Shown: positions 41,709 to 49,972 of the stretch, piece after piece
How positions within the stretch are numbered: position 1 is the stretch's first letter
Layout of the letters: every line of letters starts with the position of its first letter
Notes under the pieces: generated by a model
Told to the model about the DNA's origin: nothing
Seen by the model: only the letters and a program-made list of their open reading frames with translations
Database searches by the model: none
Assembly: GCA_017473605.1 (NCBI GenBank)
Contig: JAFUKM010000010.1
Location: forward strand, 1-64,000
DNA: 64,000 bases
Origin: Clostridia bacterium
Lineage (GTDB): Bacteria; Bacillota; Clostridia; Christensenellales; Borkfalkiaceae
Reading direction: 5' to 3'
Translations under genes and position numbers: made by a program

Positions 41709-42725
41709 TTATACTTGTTCCGCTATATTGCAAAGGAGTCTTTCCGTATCTTCCCAACCAAGACAAGGGTCGGTAATCGATTTACCGAAAACTTCGTCGT
41801 GCTTTTGCGTTCCTTCCACCAAGAAGCTTTCAATCATAAATCCTTTGACGATTTTCTTAAAATCTGCGTCAAAGCGACGGTTTTGCATTACTTCTTGCGC
41901 GATACGGATTTGTTGATAGAATTTCTTACCCGAATTGGAGTGATTGCAATCAATAACGATGGCGGGATTTTGCAAGCCGTCGTACATTTGGGCAAGTTGC
42001 ATTACTGTTTCGTAGTGGAAATTGGGTACGTCCGCACCCGAACCGTCTACGCCGCCGCGCAAAATCGCATGCGCGTACGGATTACCAGAAGAACTCACTT
42101 GATAGTTACGGTATTTGAAAATTTGCGGACTTTGCGCCGCGAAAATGGAATTGACAAGCGCAATAATATTGCCGCTCATCGGATTTTTCAACCCCACGGG
42201 GCAATCGATACCGCTTGCCACCTGTCTATGAAGCTGGTCTTCCACGCTGCGCGCGCCAACGGCGTGATAGGAAAGCAAATCTTCTACGTACGGCGTGTTT
42301 TCGGGATACAACATTTCGTCTGCCGAAGTCAAGCCCGATTCGTTAATCGCCGCAAGGTGCAAGGCGCGAATACTGCGAATCCCCCTTGCGATATCCGCCG
42401 CGCCCTCGGGGTCGGGCTGTAAAAACATCCCCTTATATCCTACGCCTTTCGTACGCGGTTTGTTCGTGTATACACGCGGAACGATAACGAGTTTATCTTT
42501 TACTTTTTCGTTCAATTTGCCTAATCGTGAAATATATTCAAGCGTAGGCGCAGGCTCGTGCGCGGAACAAGGCCCCACGATGACGAGCATTTTATCGCTT
42601 TTGCCCGAAATGACCGCACGAATTTCTTCGTCGCGTTCTTTTTTGATTTTTTTATGCGTTGCCGTCATGGGCGATTCCGCAATGAACTCTTCCGGCTCGG
42701 GAATAAAATACTGCTTTTCCAACAT
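41709..42725 (-). CDS. aroF: 3-deoxy-7-phosphoheptulonate synthase (DAHP synthase, class I alpha)
   Basis: The first step of the shikimate pathway condenses PEP and erythrose-4-phosphate. The 338-residue protein has the AroF/G/H pattern (LVIVGPCSAHEPAPTLEYISRL; RVYTNKPRTKGVGYKGMFLQPD; GLKNPMSGN; VIDCNHSNSGKK). GGAGAAAGG precedes ATG 42725. It is of the enterobacterial-like alpha type, not the AroA/chorismate-mutase type common in Bacillus. It pairs with pheA. Confidence 0.95.
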   Translation of the reverse strand: MLEKQYFIPEPEEFIAESPMTATHKKIKKERDEEIRAVISGKSDKMLVIVGPCSAHEPAPTLEYISRLGKLNEKVKDKLVIVPRVYTNKPRTKGVGYKGMFLQPDPEGAADIARGIRSIRALHLAAINESGLTSADEMLYPENTPYVEDLLSYHAVGARSVEDQLHRQVASGIDCPVGLKNPMSGNIIALVNSIFAAQSPQIFKYRNYQVSSSGNPYAHAILRGGVDGSGADVPNFHYETVMQLAQMYDGLQNPAIVIDCNHSNSGKKFYQQIRIAQEVMQNRRFDADFKKIVKGFMIESFLVEGTQKHDEVFGKSITDPCLGWEDTERLLCNIAEQV

Positions 42726-42736
42726 AACCTTTCTCC

Positions 42737-43240
42737 TTAATTCTCTTTGGTTTCTCTTTTTATTTTTTCAATATAGTTTTTCACTTCTTCCGTTACGTAT
42801 TCGTCAATCGGCGTATCAAAACGCAAACTGTTACGCACCATTGACGAGCTGACGTGTAAAAGTTCTTGCCGACAGGGCAAATACACCGCCACGAAATCTT
42901 TATCCAATTTCTTACTCGCGTAATAATTGGCGTTTTCAAAATCCAAATCCACGCCGTTTCGAATCCCACGCGCGTAAAAGGGCGTCCCTTCTCTTTTCAA
43001 AAGCTCCGTTACCGTACCGTCAAAGGTTACGATACGGATACGGCTATCGTTTGGAAACATCAGCTTCCACATCTCTATGCGCTGTTCCATCGTAAAACAC
43101 GGCTGTTTTTGCGGATTGACAAGCAAGGCAACGACCACTTCGTCAAAAAGCCGCAAACAATCTTCTACCGTCGCTTTATGCCCGAGCGTAGGTGGGTCGA
43201 ACGTCCCTGCGAATACGCATTTTTTTGTTTTTTCTTTCAT
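42737..43240 (-). CDS. coaD: Phosphopantetheine adenylyltransferase
   Basis: This is the penultimate step of coenzyme A synthesis. The 167-residue protein has the nucleotidyltransferase motif AGTFDPPTLGH (residues 11-21), the CoaD signature YARGIRNGVDLDFE, and the adenylate-binding HVSSSMVR. In Bacillota rsmD and coaD are usual neighbours; here a small membrane-protein gene lies between them. Confidence 0.95.
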   Translation of the reverse strand: MKEKTKKCVFAGTFDPPTLGHKATVEDCLRLFDEVVVALLVNPQKQPCFTMEQRIEMWKLMFPNDSRIRIVTFDGTVTELLKREGTPFYARGIRNGVDLDFENANYYASKKLDKDFVAVYLPCRQELLHVSSSMVRNSLRFDTPIDEYVTEEVKNYIEKIKRETKEN

Positions 43241-43249
43241 TGTTCTTCC

Positions 43250-43624
43250 TTAAAATATTTTTTCAAAATCCAATAATACGACAATTTGCAACAATGCGAT
43301 AATTATTCCGATAATTAGGAAAACCCAGCGTTCCGTTGCAAGAAAGAGCAAAAGAGTTCCTATAAGATTAAAAATCCACGACAATAAATCAATGCCTGCC
43401 AATTCCTTTTTCAGGATACGCGTAATAAATGATATAATCGTCAGAATTATCAAAACCGAAACGCATAAACCACCTGCAAAAAAGAGAGTTTTTAATAATA
43501 AATGAAACTCTATCATTTGTGGAATATGCAAAGCGACAATCATCCCATATCCAACCGATAGTAAACACAATAAAAAACGTAAAATGTTTTTTACTCGTCT
43601 CCAAGCGCGCAAGCCCATCGTCAT
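43250..43624 (-). CDS. Small four-helix membrane protein of unknown function
   Basis: The protein of about 124 residues has four hydrophobic helices (approximately residues 13-32, 39-60, 75-92 and 97-117) joined by short loops, with a basic N-terminus. No family is recognised. ATG 43624 is preferred, with AGGTG 5 nt upstream; a TTG three bases earlier and an ATG at 43618 are alternatives. It is wedged between rsmD and coaD with gaps of 4 and 9 bp, so it is co-expressed with them. Confidence 0.7.
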   Translation of the reverse strand: MTMGLRAWRRVKNILRFLLCLLSVGYGMIVALHIPQMIEFHLLLKTLFFAGGLCVSVLIILTIISFITRILKKELAGIDLLSWIFNLIGTLLLFLATERWVFLIIGIIIALLQIVVLLDFEKIF

Positions 43625-43628
43625 CAAA

Positions 43629-44183
43629 TCACCTATCGATTGTTTTCTTACGGAAAAAGGTCAAATACGCCTTTCCGTACTTGCGTTCATCGTACTTCTC
43701 CAAACCGTCTATTTCGCCAACGAAGGGAATATCCCGTTCGTATACCGCAACGCCGTTTTCCGACAAAAGTCCGTTTTTCGATATCTTTTCCAAAGCGGTT
43801 TTGCCAAAATCCAATTTATACGGCGGGTCGATAAATATCATATCGAATTTCCCTTTTACGATATCCAAACAAGTGGCGTAATCGTAATTATACACCGTGG
43901 CTTGTGCCCCAAGCGGGATATTGAGCGTTTGCAAATTTTTTTTGACAATCGCAACGCTGTCTTTTGCCACGTCGTTAAACACCGCTTCTTTCGCTCCGCG
44001 GGAAATCGATTCCAAACCAAGCGAACCGCTACCTGCAAACAAATCCAACACGCGCGCGCCTTGCGTTTTAAATGCAAGGATATTAAACAGCGCTTCTTTC
44101 GCTCTGTCGGACGTCGGACGAACCTCGTTGCCCGAAAATTCCGCCAACACTCTGCTTCTAAATTTACCGCCGACTATTCTCAT
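43629..44183 (-). CDS. rsmD: 16S rRNA (guanine966-N2)-methyltransferase RsmD
   Basis: The 184-residue SAM-dependent enzyme shows the RsmD opening (MRIVGGKFRSRVL), the RPTSDRAKEALFNIL segment, the SAM motif LDLFAGSGSLGLE, and the catalytic DPPY motif (FIDPPYKLDFG). It methylates 16S rRNA during 30S maturation. The gene is upstream of coaD, as usual, apart from the inserted membrane-protein gene. Confidence 0.95.
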   Translation of the reverse strand: MRIVGGKFRSRVLAEFSGNEVRPTSDRAKEALFNILAFKTQGARVLDLFAGSGSLGLESISRGAKEAVFNDVAKDSVAIVKKNLQTLNIPLGAQATVYNYDYATCLDIVKGKFDMIFIDPPYKLDFGKTALEKISKNGLLSENGVAVYERDIPFVGEIDGLEKYDERKYGKAYLTFFRKKTIDR

Positions 44184-44198
44184 CGTACGCCCTGCCGA

Positions 44199-44984
44199 TT
44201 ATTTGCGTTTTTTAGGCTTCGTACCGGGCAAGCCGCCGTAATTTACCTTTTTTTCTCTATTCGCTTCCGCAGCCGCGGCTCTGTCCGCTATCTCTTGTTC
44301 ACGAATCGCTTTCGCTCTCTTGCCGTACGCGCCTGCGATATACATCACGCCTACGATTACGACGGGAATCAACGCAAACAAACAGCTCAAATAATAGCTC
44401 ATACCCGTGCCGCCTGCCGCAACAATCGCCGCATTGGGGATAAAGAAAGGCAATATCGACCAGCCGGACAAGAACAGAATAATCAACATCACGATACCGA
44501 AACCGCTGCTGATAGCGTTGGAAGATTCTGCGCTCAACATCAAATCCGCAAGCATTGCGTCGATACCGCTCTGCTTTGCGCCGAAAATAATCCCCGAAAG
44601 CAACGGCACAATACCCATAAACGCGCCCATTACAAACCCTTTCCAAACGCGGTACTCTTTGGCGTATACGTGTTTGGAAATTTTATAACCGCCGCTTTCC
44701 GAAGCGGATAAACGCTTCATATTGCCCGTAACCAACATTTCATAAGCGTTACCGCCGTGCGCATACGCCATAATCCCCGCATACGCCGACGCTACCACGA
44801 TACATACCACCGTCCAAGCGATTTTCGCACCGTTCCATTGCAATTCGGAAATCTCGCCCTTTAACGTAAGGATAACAAGCACTGCGCCTGCGCAAGCGTA
44901 CATCAATCCGCCCGGCAACGAGCCTTTGAACAGTTCCCAAATTTGTCTGCCGATTTTTTTGAAAGTCTTTTTTAATTCAGCCAT
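44199..44984 (-). CDS. Multi-pass membrane protein of unknown function
   Basis: The 261-residue protein has about six hydrophobic segments (near residues 26-44, 55-74, 115-136, 160-180, 183-200 and 203-222) and a charged Ala/Arg/Lys-rich cytoplasmic tail ending GTKPKKRK. No family is recognised. It lies between the cyclo-ligase gene and rsmD on the same strand; gaps are 15 bp to rsmD and 30 bp to the upstream gene. It may be part of the same long transcript. Confidence 0.65.
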   Translation of the reverse strand: MAELKKTFKKIGRQIWELFKGSLPGGLMYACAGAVLVILTLKGEISELQWNGAKIAWTVVCIVVASAYAGIMAYAHGGNAYEMLVTGNMKRLSASESGGYKISKHVYAKEYRVWKGFVMGAFMGIVPLLSGIIFGAKQSGIDAMLADLMLSAESSNAISSGFGIVMLIILFLSGWSILPFFIPNAAIVAAGGTGMSYYLSCLFALIPVVIVGVMYIAGAYGKRAKAIREQEIADRAAAAEANREKKVNYGGLPGTKPKKRK

Positions 44985-45014
44985 AGTTGTTCTCCGTTTT
45001 ATTTCTTTTGTTTT

Positions 45015-45608
45015 TCAGTTATTGATGAACAGCGCTTGCTTGTCCGTTACTATGCAGTCCATCTTTTTATCCGTTTCCGCCGTCGGAACTTCGTTTTGGA
45101 TTTGAAAATCAAAACCGTACGCTATCCGCAACGTGTCGGGATTTTTTTCAAAATATCTATCGTAATATCCGCCGCCGTAACCGAGCCGATTCCCCTGTTT
45201 GTCCACCGCCAAAAACGGTACGATGGCAAAACGTACTTTTCCGTTAAACGGCTCTCCCACCGGCTCGCGAATCCTTAACGATGAAACGGTAAAATCTTCC
45301 CCGTATTCCACCGCTTGCATTTCCTTGCCGACTACTCTCGGACAATATATCTTATACCCCCGTTCGAGCAATGCTTCTATCAGCCCGTCCGTAGGCGCTT
45401 CGGAAGAATAGGAAAGATAACAAAACACGGTTTTTTCCCCGCCTTGATACCGTTCCAACGTCGCAAGCGTATTCTCGATGAGCAACGTTTCTTTCACGTC
45501 GCGGTTCTCGTTATTTGCTCGGCGCTGCTTCATACGGATATGGAGCTGTTTTTTCCGTTCTTCAATACTTTTTGGTTCTTGTTCTTCCGCAAAACGTAAC
45601 ATCGTCAT
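45015..45608 (-). CDS. 5-formyltetrahydrofolate cyclo-ligase
   Basis: The enzyme converts 5-formyl-THF to 5,10-methenyl-THF with ATP. The 197-residue protein has the family end motif LGYGGGYYDRYF and the N-terminal basic helix KKQLHIRMKQRRANN. Because that helix belongs to the family core, the start must be at 45608 or 45602, which makes a 41-47-bp overlap with alr. The next internal ATG (45533) has no ribosome-binding site. It is likely coupled to alr. Confidence 0.92.
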   Translation of the reverse strand: MTMLRFAEEQEPKSIEERKKQLHIRMKQRRANNENRDVKETLLIENTLATLERYQGGEKTVFCYLSYSSEAPTDGLIEALLERGYKIYCPRVVGKEMQAVEYGEDFTVSSLRIREPVGEPFNGKVRFAIVPFLAVDKQGNRLGYGGGYYDRYFEKNPDTLRIAYGFDFQIQNEVPTAETDKKMDCIVTDKQALFINN

Positions 45609-46641
45609 ATACCATTTCCGCGCGACGCGTTGCCGCGCAAAGCACTTCGTAAGATATCGTTCCCGTAAGCCTTGCCGTTTCCGCGGCGTCCGTCATTACG
45701 GGCAGCCATTGTCCTTTTCGCCCTTTTTTCAGCCGTATACAAGCGTCCATACAAAGATTGTTCGCGTTATATTCCCAACCGCAAACGCCGTTCTCACGAC
45801 GCCTTAAATAACCGTCGGCATACCCGAATCTTATTACGCTGAGCGACGCGTTTTCTTCCGCAGCCGCTTTGCCGTAACCGATTCCACCCGTTCGGTATTG
45901 TCCTATTGCAGAAACTTCCGCCCATACAGACATCGCTTTGCGTAAAGTAAAATAGGGTATATCGTTCGCGCCGTCGGGCATATAACCGTACAAACCGATA
46001 CCTATCCGCGTCATATCAAAGACAAACTCTTTTCCGAGCATAGCCCCGTATGTGGCGCTTAAATGACAGGTGAGTTTGGGAAAATACCCCCGCGCAACCG
46101 CTTGCATATGCAAAAACGACAACCGTTGTCGCTCTGCCGTCGCCAAGGAATACTCGTAGATATGCGAATACAGCCCTTCCACGCAAACGCTTTTATAGCC
46201 CGACAAGAAAGCACAGGCGGCTTTCAGCGTTTTCAAGTCCATACCGTATCGGTTCATTCCCGTATTCGCTTTCAAATGCACTCTTATAGGCAAGTCTTGT
46301 CTTTGGCTTATCGCCGCCACAAGCTTCGCCGTAGAATAATCGCCTACGGTAAGAATAAAGCCGTTTTTTGCCGCCGAAACGATTTCGTTTTCGCCGTTTG
46401 GCGGCGTTAAAATAAGTACGTCTTTTCCGCAAGCCGCCACGCGAATTGCAAGCGCCTCGTCTAAAAGCGATACGGCAAAACAATCCGCCGTATCTTCCAA
46501 GGCGTTGACGACTTCTTCCGCGCCATGACCGTACGCATTTGCCTTTACCACCGCGCAAATCGGTTTGCCCGTGCGCTTTAAAAACGCCTTTGCGTTATAT
46601 CGGATATTCTCTAAATCAATCTTCGCTATCACTTTCCGCAT
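45562..46641 (-). CDS. alr: Alanine racemase
   Basis: This PLP enzyme makes D-alanine for peptidoglycan. The 359-residue protein has the PLP lysine in AVVKANAYGHGAEEV (about residues 29-43) and the fold-type III barrel. The catalytic Tyr region (GIGYGKAAAEENASLSVIRFGYADGY) lies in the C-terminal beta domain. The ribosome-binding site is weak. It follows the zinc-ribbon gene by 43 bp and overlaps the cyclo-ligase gene. Confidence 0.95.
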   Translation of the reverse strand: MRKVIAKIDLENIRYNAKAFLKRTGKPICAVVKANAYGHGAEEVVNALEDTADCFAVSLLDEALAIRVAACGKDVLILTPPNGENEIVSAAKNGFILTVGDYSTAKLVAAISQRQDLPIRVHLKANTGMNRYGMDLKTLKAACAFLSGYKSVCVEGLYSHIYEYSLATAERQRLSFLHMQAVARGYFPKLTCHLSATYGAMLGKEFVFDMTRIGIGLYGYMPDGANDIPYFTLRKAMSVWAEVSAIGQYRTGGIGYGKAAAEENASLSVIRFGYADGYLRRRENGVCGWEYNANNLCMDACIRLKKGRKGQWLPVMTDAAETARLTGTISYEVLCAATRRAEMVYDDVTFCGRTRTKKY

Positions 46642-46684
46642 TTTCTATCTTATGCGTTGCATAAGCCAAACTTGCGGTGATTTT

Positions 46685-47383
46685 TTAATCTTCTTTATAA
46701 ATAACGCGATGACAGTTATCGCACTCTATTCCTGCGCTCAGCCTGCTTTGCGCGGCAATGGGAGGTTCCATACCGCAAAACCAACACCTGCCGAAGTTGA
46801 GCGCGCCCACAATCGGAAACATCTTTTCCTTTCGCTTCGTTTGGTATTTGGCGAGCATTTCCGCAGGAATTTCTTTGCTGATAGCTTTCAATTCCTTTTC
46901 GATTTCACCGCGTTCCCCCGCCTTGGATTCCTTTAATTCTTTATACTTATTCGCCGCGTCTTCGTATTGCTTTTGCGCGGAAATAACTTGCTTTTTCAGC
47001 TTTTGGTATTCTTCGTCCGTTGCTTTGATATTTGCCGTCAACGCGTTGATGTCCGCGCGGATTTTCTTCAAGCGGTCAACGACTTTTTGCGCTTCTTTCT
47101 TATAGAAGCCGATGTCTGCGCCGCCTTTAATCATTTCTTCCAAATTATCAAATTCGCCCAGCGTCGCTTCTGCTTGCGCGTATTGCGCCGCCAATGCGTC
47201 CGCTTCCGCGCGCAACGCCTGCGCTTTCACTTCCAACGAATCGAGTCTTTCCGGAGCGCCTTTCAAAAACTTTTGCAGCTTTACGTACGTCTTTCTCTCT
47301 TCGCTTTCCGCCAATACTTTCTCTAACTCGTAAAGTTTCGCGTCCATCGTTTGATAATTCAAAATAGCTTTTAATTGTGACAT
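46685..47383 (-). CDS. Coiled-coil protein with C4 zinc ribbon (DUF164 family)
   Basis: The 232-residue protein is mostly a long antiparallel coiled coil (about residues 5-180) followed by a four-Cys zinc ribbon (CWFCGMEPP...IECDNCHRVIY, about 200-230). This family is common beside nif3 in Bacillota and other phyla; it is thought to bind nucleic acid or act as an adaptor, but no activity is established. GGGAGGAG precedes ATG 47383. It lies 15 bp after nif3. Confidence 0.9.
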   Translation of the reverse strand: MSQLKAILNYQTMDAKLYELEKVLAESEERKTYVKLQKFLKGAPERLDSLEVKAQALRAEADALAAQYAQAEATLGEFDNLEEMIKGGADIGFYKKEAQKVVDRLKKIRADINALTANIKATDEEYQKLKKQVISAQKQYEDAANKYKELKESKAGERGEIEKELKAISKEIPAEMLAKYQTKRKEKMFPIVGALNFGRCWFCGMEPPIAAQSRLSAGIECDNCHRVIYKED

Positions 47384-47398
47384 ATATAACTCCTCCCG

Positions 47399-48202
47399 TC
47401 AAAGCAGTATTGAATCCGTGTAATAACTACACGGGATATCGAGCTGTCGACGGATTTTTTCATAATATTTTTCAAAACCGTAATTTTCCGACGCGTAATG
47501 CTGCAATATCATCACCGCAAGTCCGTTCTCTAACGCAAGCGCAAGCAAATGATGCTTGAAATCGGACGAAATCAACACGTCTGCGCCCTGCGCCTTGGCA
47601 AACGCTATCGTTTCTTCGTCCACGCCTGCGCCGCAGCAACTCGCCACGCGGGAAATCTCTTTTTCCATATCCCCGTAGCAGAGAATACGCTTGGTGGTAA
47701 ATTCCTTTTCCATCGCCTTTTGCAATTTCGCCAACGAAATTTTTTTCACGGTATACGCTCTACCGTAACCGCCCGTTTGCAAAGGATGCATAACCGTTTC
47801 GTCCGTTGCTTCTTGCGAGCCTGTCGCAAGGCAAACGCCTTCTTTTAAGCACTCGTCCACGCCGCCTTTTGCGCAATCGAGATTCAAATGCATAGCGATA
47901 ACCGATATACCGTTTCGAATACAGCGAACCAATTTTTCGCCGAGCGTATCGCCCACGCCGATATTGCCGATTTTGCCGTAAATGGCAGGATGATGTGTAA
48001 TGATTAACTTACAATTTTCTTCTATCGCCCTATCGATTGCCGCCGAAGATAAATCCAAAGAAAACAATACGCCGTGGATTTCTTCGCCGCAGTCGACAAG
48101 CACGCCGCTATTATCGTACGCGCCGTATCTTTCGCAATATTCGTCGCTCAAACGCTTGGGCGCAACCGTATCCGCCACAGCGTAAATTTCACTTAATTTC
48201 AC
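47399..48202 (-). CDS. Nif3-like dinuclear metal-centre protein
   Basis: The 267-residue protein belongs to the Nif3/YqfO family, sometimes called GTP cyclohydrolase 1 type 2 homologue, forming toroidal hexamers with a two-metal site. Metal-binding motifs are seen (LIITHHPAIYG near 62-72; the C-terminal LISSDFKHH). The start is a GTG at 48202, overlapping the trmK end by 14 bp. The inserted PII-like middle domain is not evident, in keeping with the short length. The cellular role remains unclear; trmK-nif3 adjacency is standard. Confidence 0.92.
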   Translation of the reverse strand: MKLSEIYAVADTVAPKRLSDEYCERYGAYDNSGVLVDCGEEIHGVLFSLDLSSAAIDRAIEENCKLIITHHPAIYGKIGNIGVGDTLGEKLVRCIRNGISVIAMHLNLDCAKGGVDECLKEGVCLATGSQEATDETVMHPLQTGGYGRAYTVKKISLAKLQKAMEKEFTTKRILCYGDMEKEISRVASCCGAGVDEETIAFAKAQGADVLISSDFKHHLLALALENGLAVMILQHYASENYGFEKYYEKIRRQLDIPCSYYTDSILL

Positions 48203-48869
48203 CTGACAAAACCCCTTGCAATCTTCGTTTTCTCTCTTTAAGCTGCGCGCGGCTCTCTTCCTGCAACGACGGCTGTAAAAGATACTTTTCGATATTCGTT
48301 ATTTGCTTTTCCGTACGCGCGACGAACGCTTCGCCCATCGCCGATAAATTCTCTTTGCCAAATTCGTATTCCGCGTCCGTGTACGTCTGGGCTTCGCCAA
48401 ACGTCGCGCCACGACCTACGATTACGTCGTAAAATTTGCCGTCCGCAAACGTGTAATCCCTTTCCAAAATACCGCCGTTTTCTACGAGATACCTTCGCAA
48501 TTTTTCGCTATCGTGCATCGGTTGGAATACGAATCTTTCAGGAAGAAACCCGTATTTTTTATCCGATAGAATACTGACGATTTCGCTACCGCCCATACCG
48601 GCGATAAGCACCGTTTCCGTGCTCTTCGGTACGCCCAAAAAACCGTCGCCCAGCACCCCTTTCGCCTTGCCTTGCAAAACGTACGGCGCAAGCAGTTTTT
48701 CCGCCTTTGCCAAGCTGCCGCGGCTTACGTCCGAGAAAATAACGTTCTCACACAAACCGTTTTTTAGCACGTACTCGCTACAATAGCCGTGGTCGCAGCC
48801 TACGTCCACAAAAGACGCCGTTTTTTCAAGGTGCGAGCAAAGCGTATCAATCCGTTTGCCGTATCCCAT
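48189..48869 (-). CDS. trmK: tRNA (adenine22-N1)-methyltransferase TrmK
   Basis: It methylates A22 in the D-arm of tRNAs. The 226-residue SAM enzyme shows the opening (RIDTLCSHLEKTASFVDVGCDHGYCSEY), an NxPY-like region replaced by LIAGMGGSEIVSIL, and the C-terminal helical arm. ATG 48869 overlaps the rpoD stop by one base (TAATG). The order rpoD-trmK-nif3 is conserved in Bacillota. Confidence 0.94.
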   Translation of the reverse strand: MGYGKRIDTLCSHLEKTASFVDVGCDHGYCSEYVLKNGLCENVIFSDVSRGSLAKAEKLLAPYVLQGKAKGVLGDGFLGVPKSTETVLIAGMGGSEIVSILSDKKYGFLPERFVFQPMHDSEKLRRYLVENGGILERDYTFADGKFYDVIVGRGATFGEAQTYTDAEYEFGKENLSAMGEAFVARTEKQITNIEKYLLQPSLQEESRAQLKERKRRLQGVLSGEIK

Positions 48870-49924
48870 TATTCCAAATAATCTTTCAACTTTTTACTGC
48901 GCGAAGGATGACGGAGCTTTCGAAGTGCTTTCGCTTCGATTTGACGGATACGTTCACGGGTAACGTTAAACACTTTTCCCACTTCTTCGAGCGTTCTCGA
49001 TTTTCCGTCGTCGATACCGTAACGCAAACGCAACACCTTTTGTTCTCTCGGCGTAAGCGTATCGAGCACGTTCAAGAGCTGTTCTTTGAGCATCGTAAAC
49101 GCTACCGAATCGCTGGGCGTCGTCGTCTTTTCATCTTCGATGAAATCGCCAAGATGGCTGTCTTCTTCTTCGCCGATAGGCGTTTCCAAAGATACGGGGT
49201 CTTGCGCAATTTTGATAATCTCGTGTACGCGGTCTTCCGTTACGCCCATCTTTTCCGCGATTTCCGCAGGCGTTGGCTCTCTGCCCAATTCTTGAAGCAG
49301 CAGTCTTTGTACTCTCGTCAATTTATTTATCGTTTCCACCATATGCACGGGAATACGAATCGTACGCGCTTGGTCGGCGATTGCGCGCGTAATCGATTGA
49401 CGAATCCACCACGTTGCATACGTAGAGAATTTGAAGCCTTTTTGGTAATCGAATTTCTCCACCGCTTTCATAAGCCCCAAATTTCCTTCTTGAATCAAAT
49501 CTAAGAAGAGCATACCGCGTCCCACGTACCGCTTCGCAATAGATACGACCAAACGCAGGTTTGCTTCCGAAAGGCGTTTTTTCGCCGCTTCGTCGTTTTC
49601 CTGCATACGCTTTGCCAAATCCACTTCTTCTTCCGCTGAAAGAAGCGGCACTCTGCCAATGTCTTTCAGATACATTTTGACAGGGTCGTCCAAGCCGATA
49701 TCGGAAAGCGCCTGTTCGAAAAGTTCTTGGTCACGTTTATCTTCGTCCACGATTTGAATCCCAGCCTCGCTGAGCGATTTATAGATAAAATCGATTTGCG
49801 AAGGGTTGACGTCGTGTTTTTCCGTAATATCGCAAAGCTGATTGGTGGTAATGTTTCCTTTTTTACCGTATGCGGCAATAATGTTTTCTACGATTTCGCC
49901 AAGTTGTTGTTCGGATATATTCAC
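48869..49924 (-). CDS. rpoD: Primary sigma factor RpoD (SigA)
   Basis: This is the main sigma factor. The 351-residue protein has region 1.1 (about 1-75), region 2 ([39 protein letters not shown], in part), the -10-recognition segment [12 protein letters not shown], region 3, and region 4 ([35 protein letters not shown]). The start is a GTG at 49924 with GGAGG 8 nt upstream. It stands in the dgt-dnaG-rpoD order. The consensus promoters seen elsewhere in the window fit its specificity. Confidence 0.97.
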   Translation of the reverse strand: MNISEQQLGEIVENIIAAYGKKGNITTNQLCDITEKHDVNPSQIDFIYKSLSEAGIQIVDEDKRDQELFEQALSDIGLDDPVKMYLKDIGRVPLLSAEEEVDLAKRMQENDEAAKKRLSEANLRLVVSIAKRYVGRGMLFLDLIQEGNLGLMKAVEKFDYQKGFKFSTYATWWIRQSITRAIADQARTIRIPVHMVETINKLTRVQRLLLQELGREPTPAEIAEKMGVTEDRVHEIIKIAQDPVSLETPIGEEEDSHLGDFIEDEKTTTPSDSVAFTMLKEQLLNVLDTLTPREQKVLRLRYGIDDGKSRTLEEVGKVFNVTRERIRQIEAKALRKLRHPSRSKKLKDYLE

Positions 49925-49972
49925 CCTTTTATCCTCCGTTTATATCAAAACGGTTGCCCGTTTTTTTCCTTT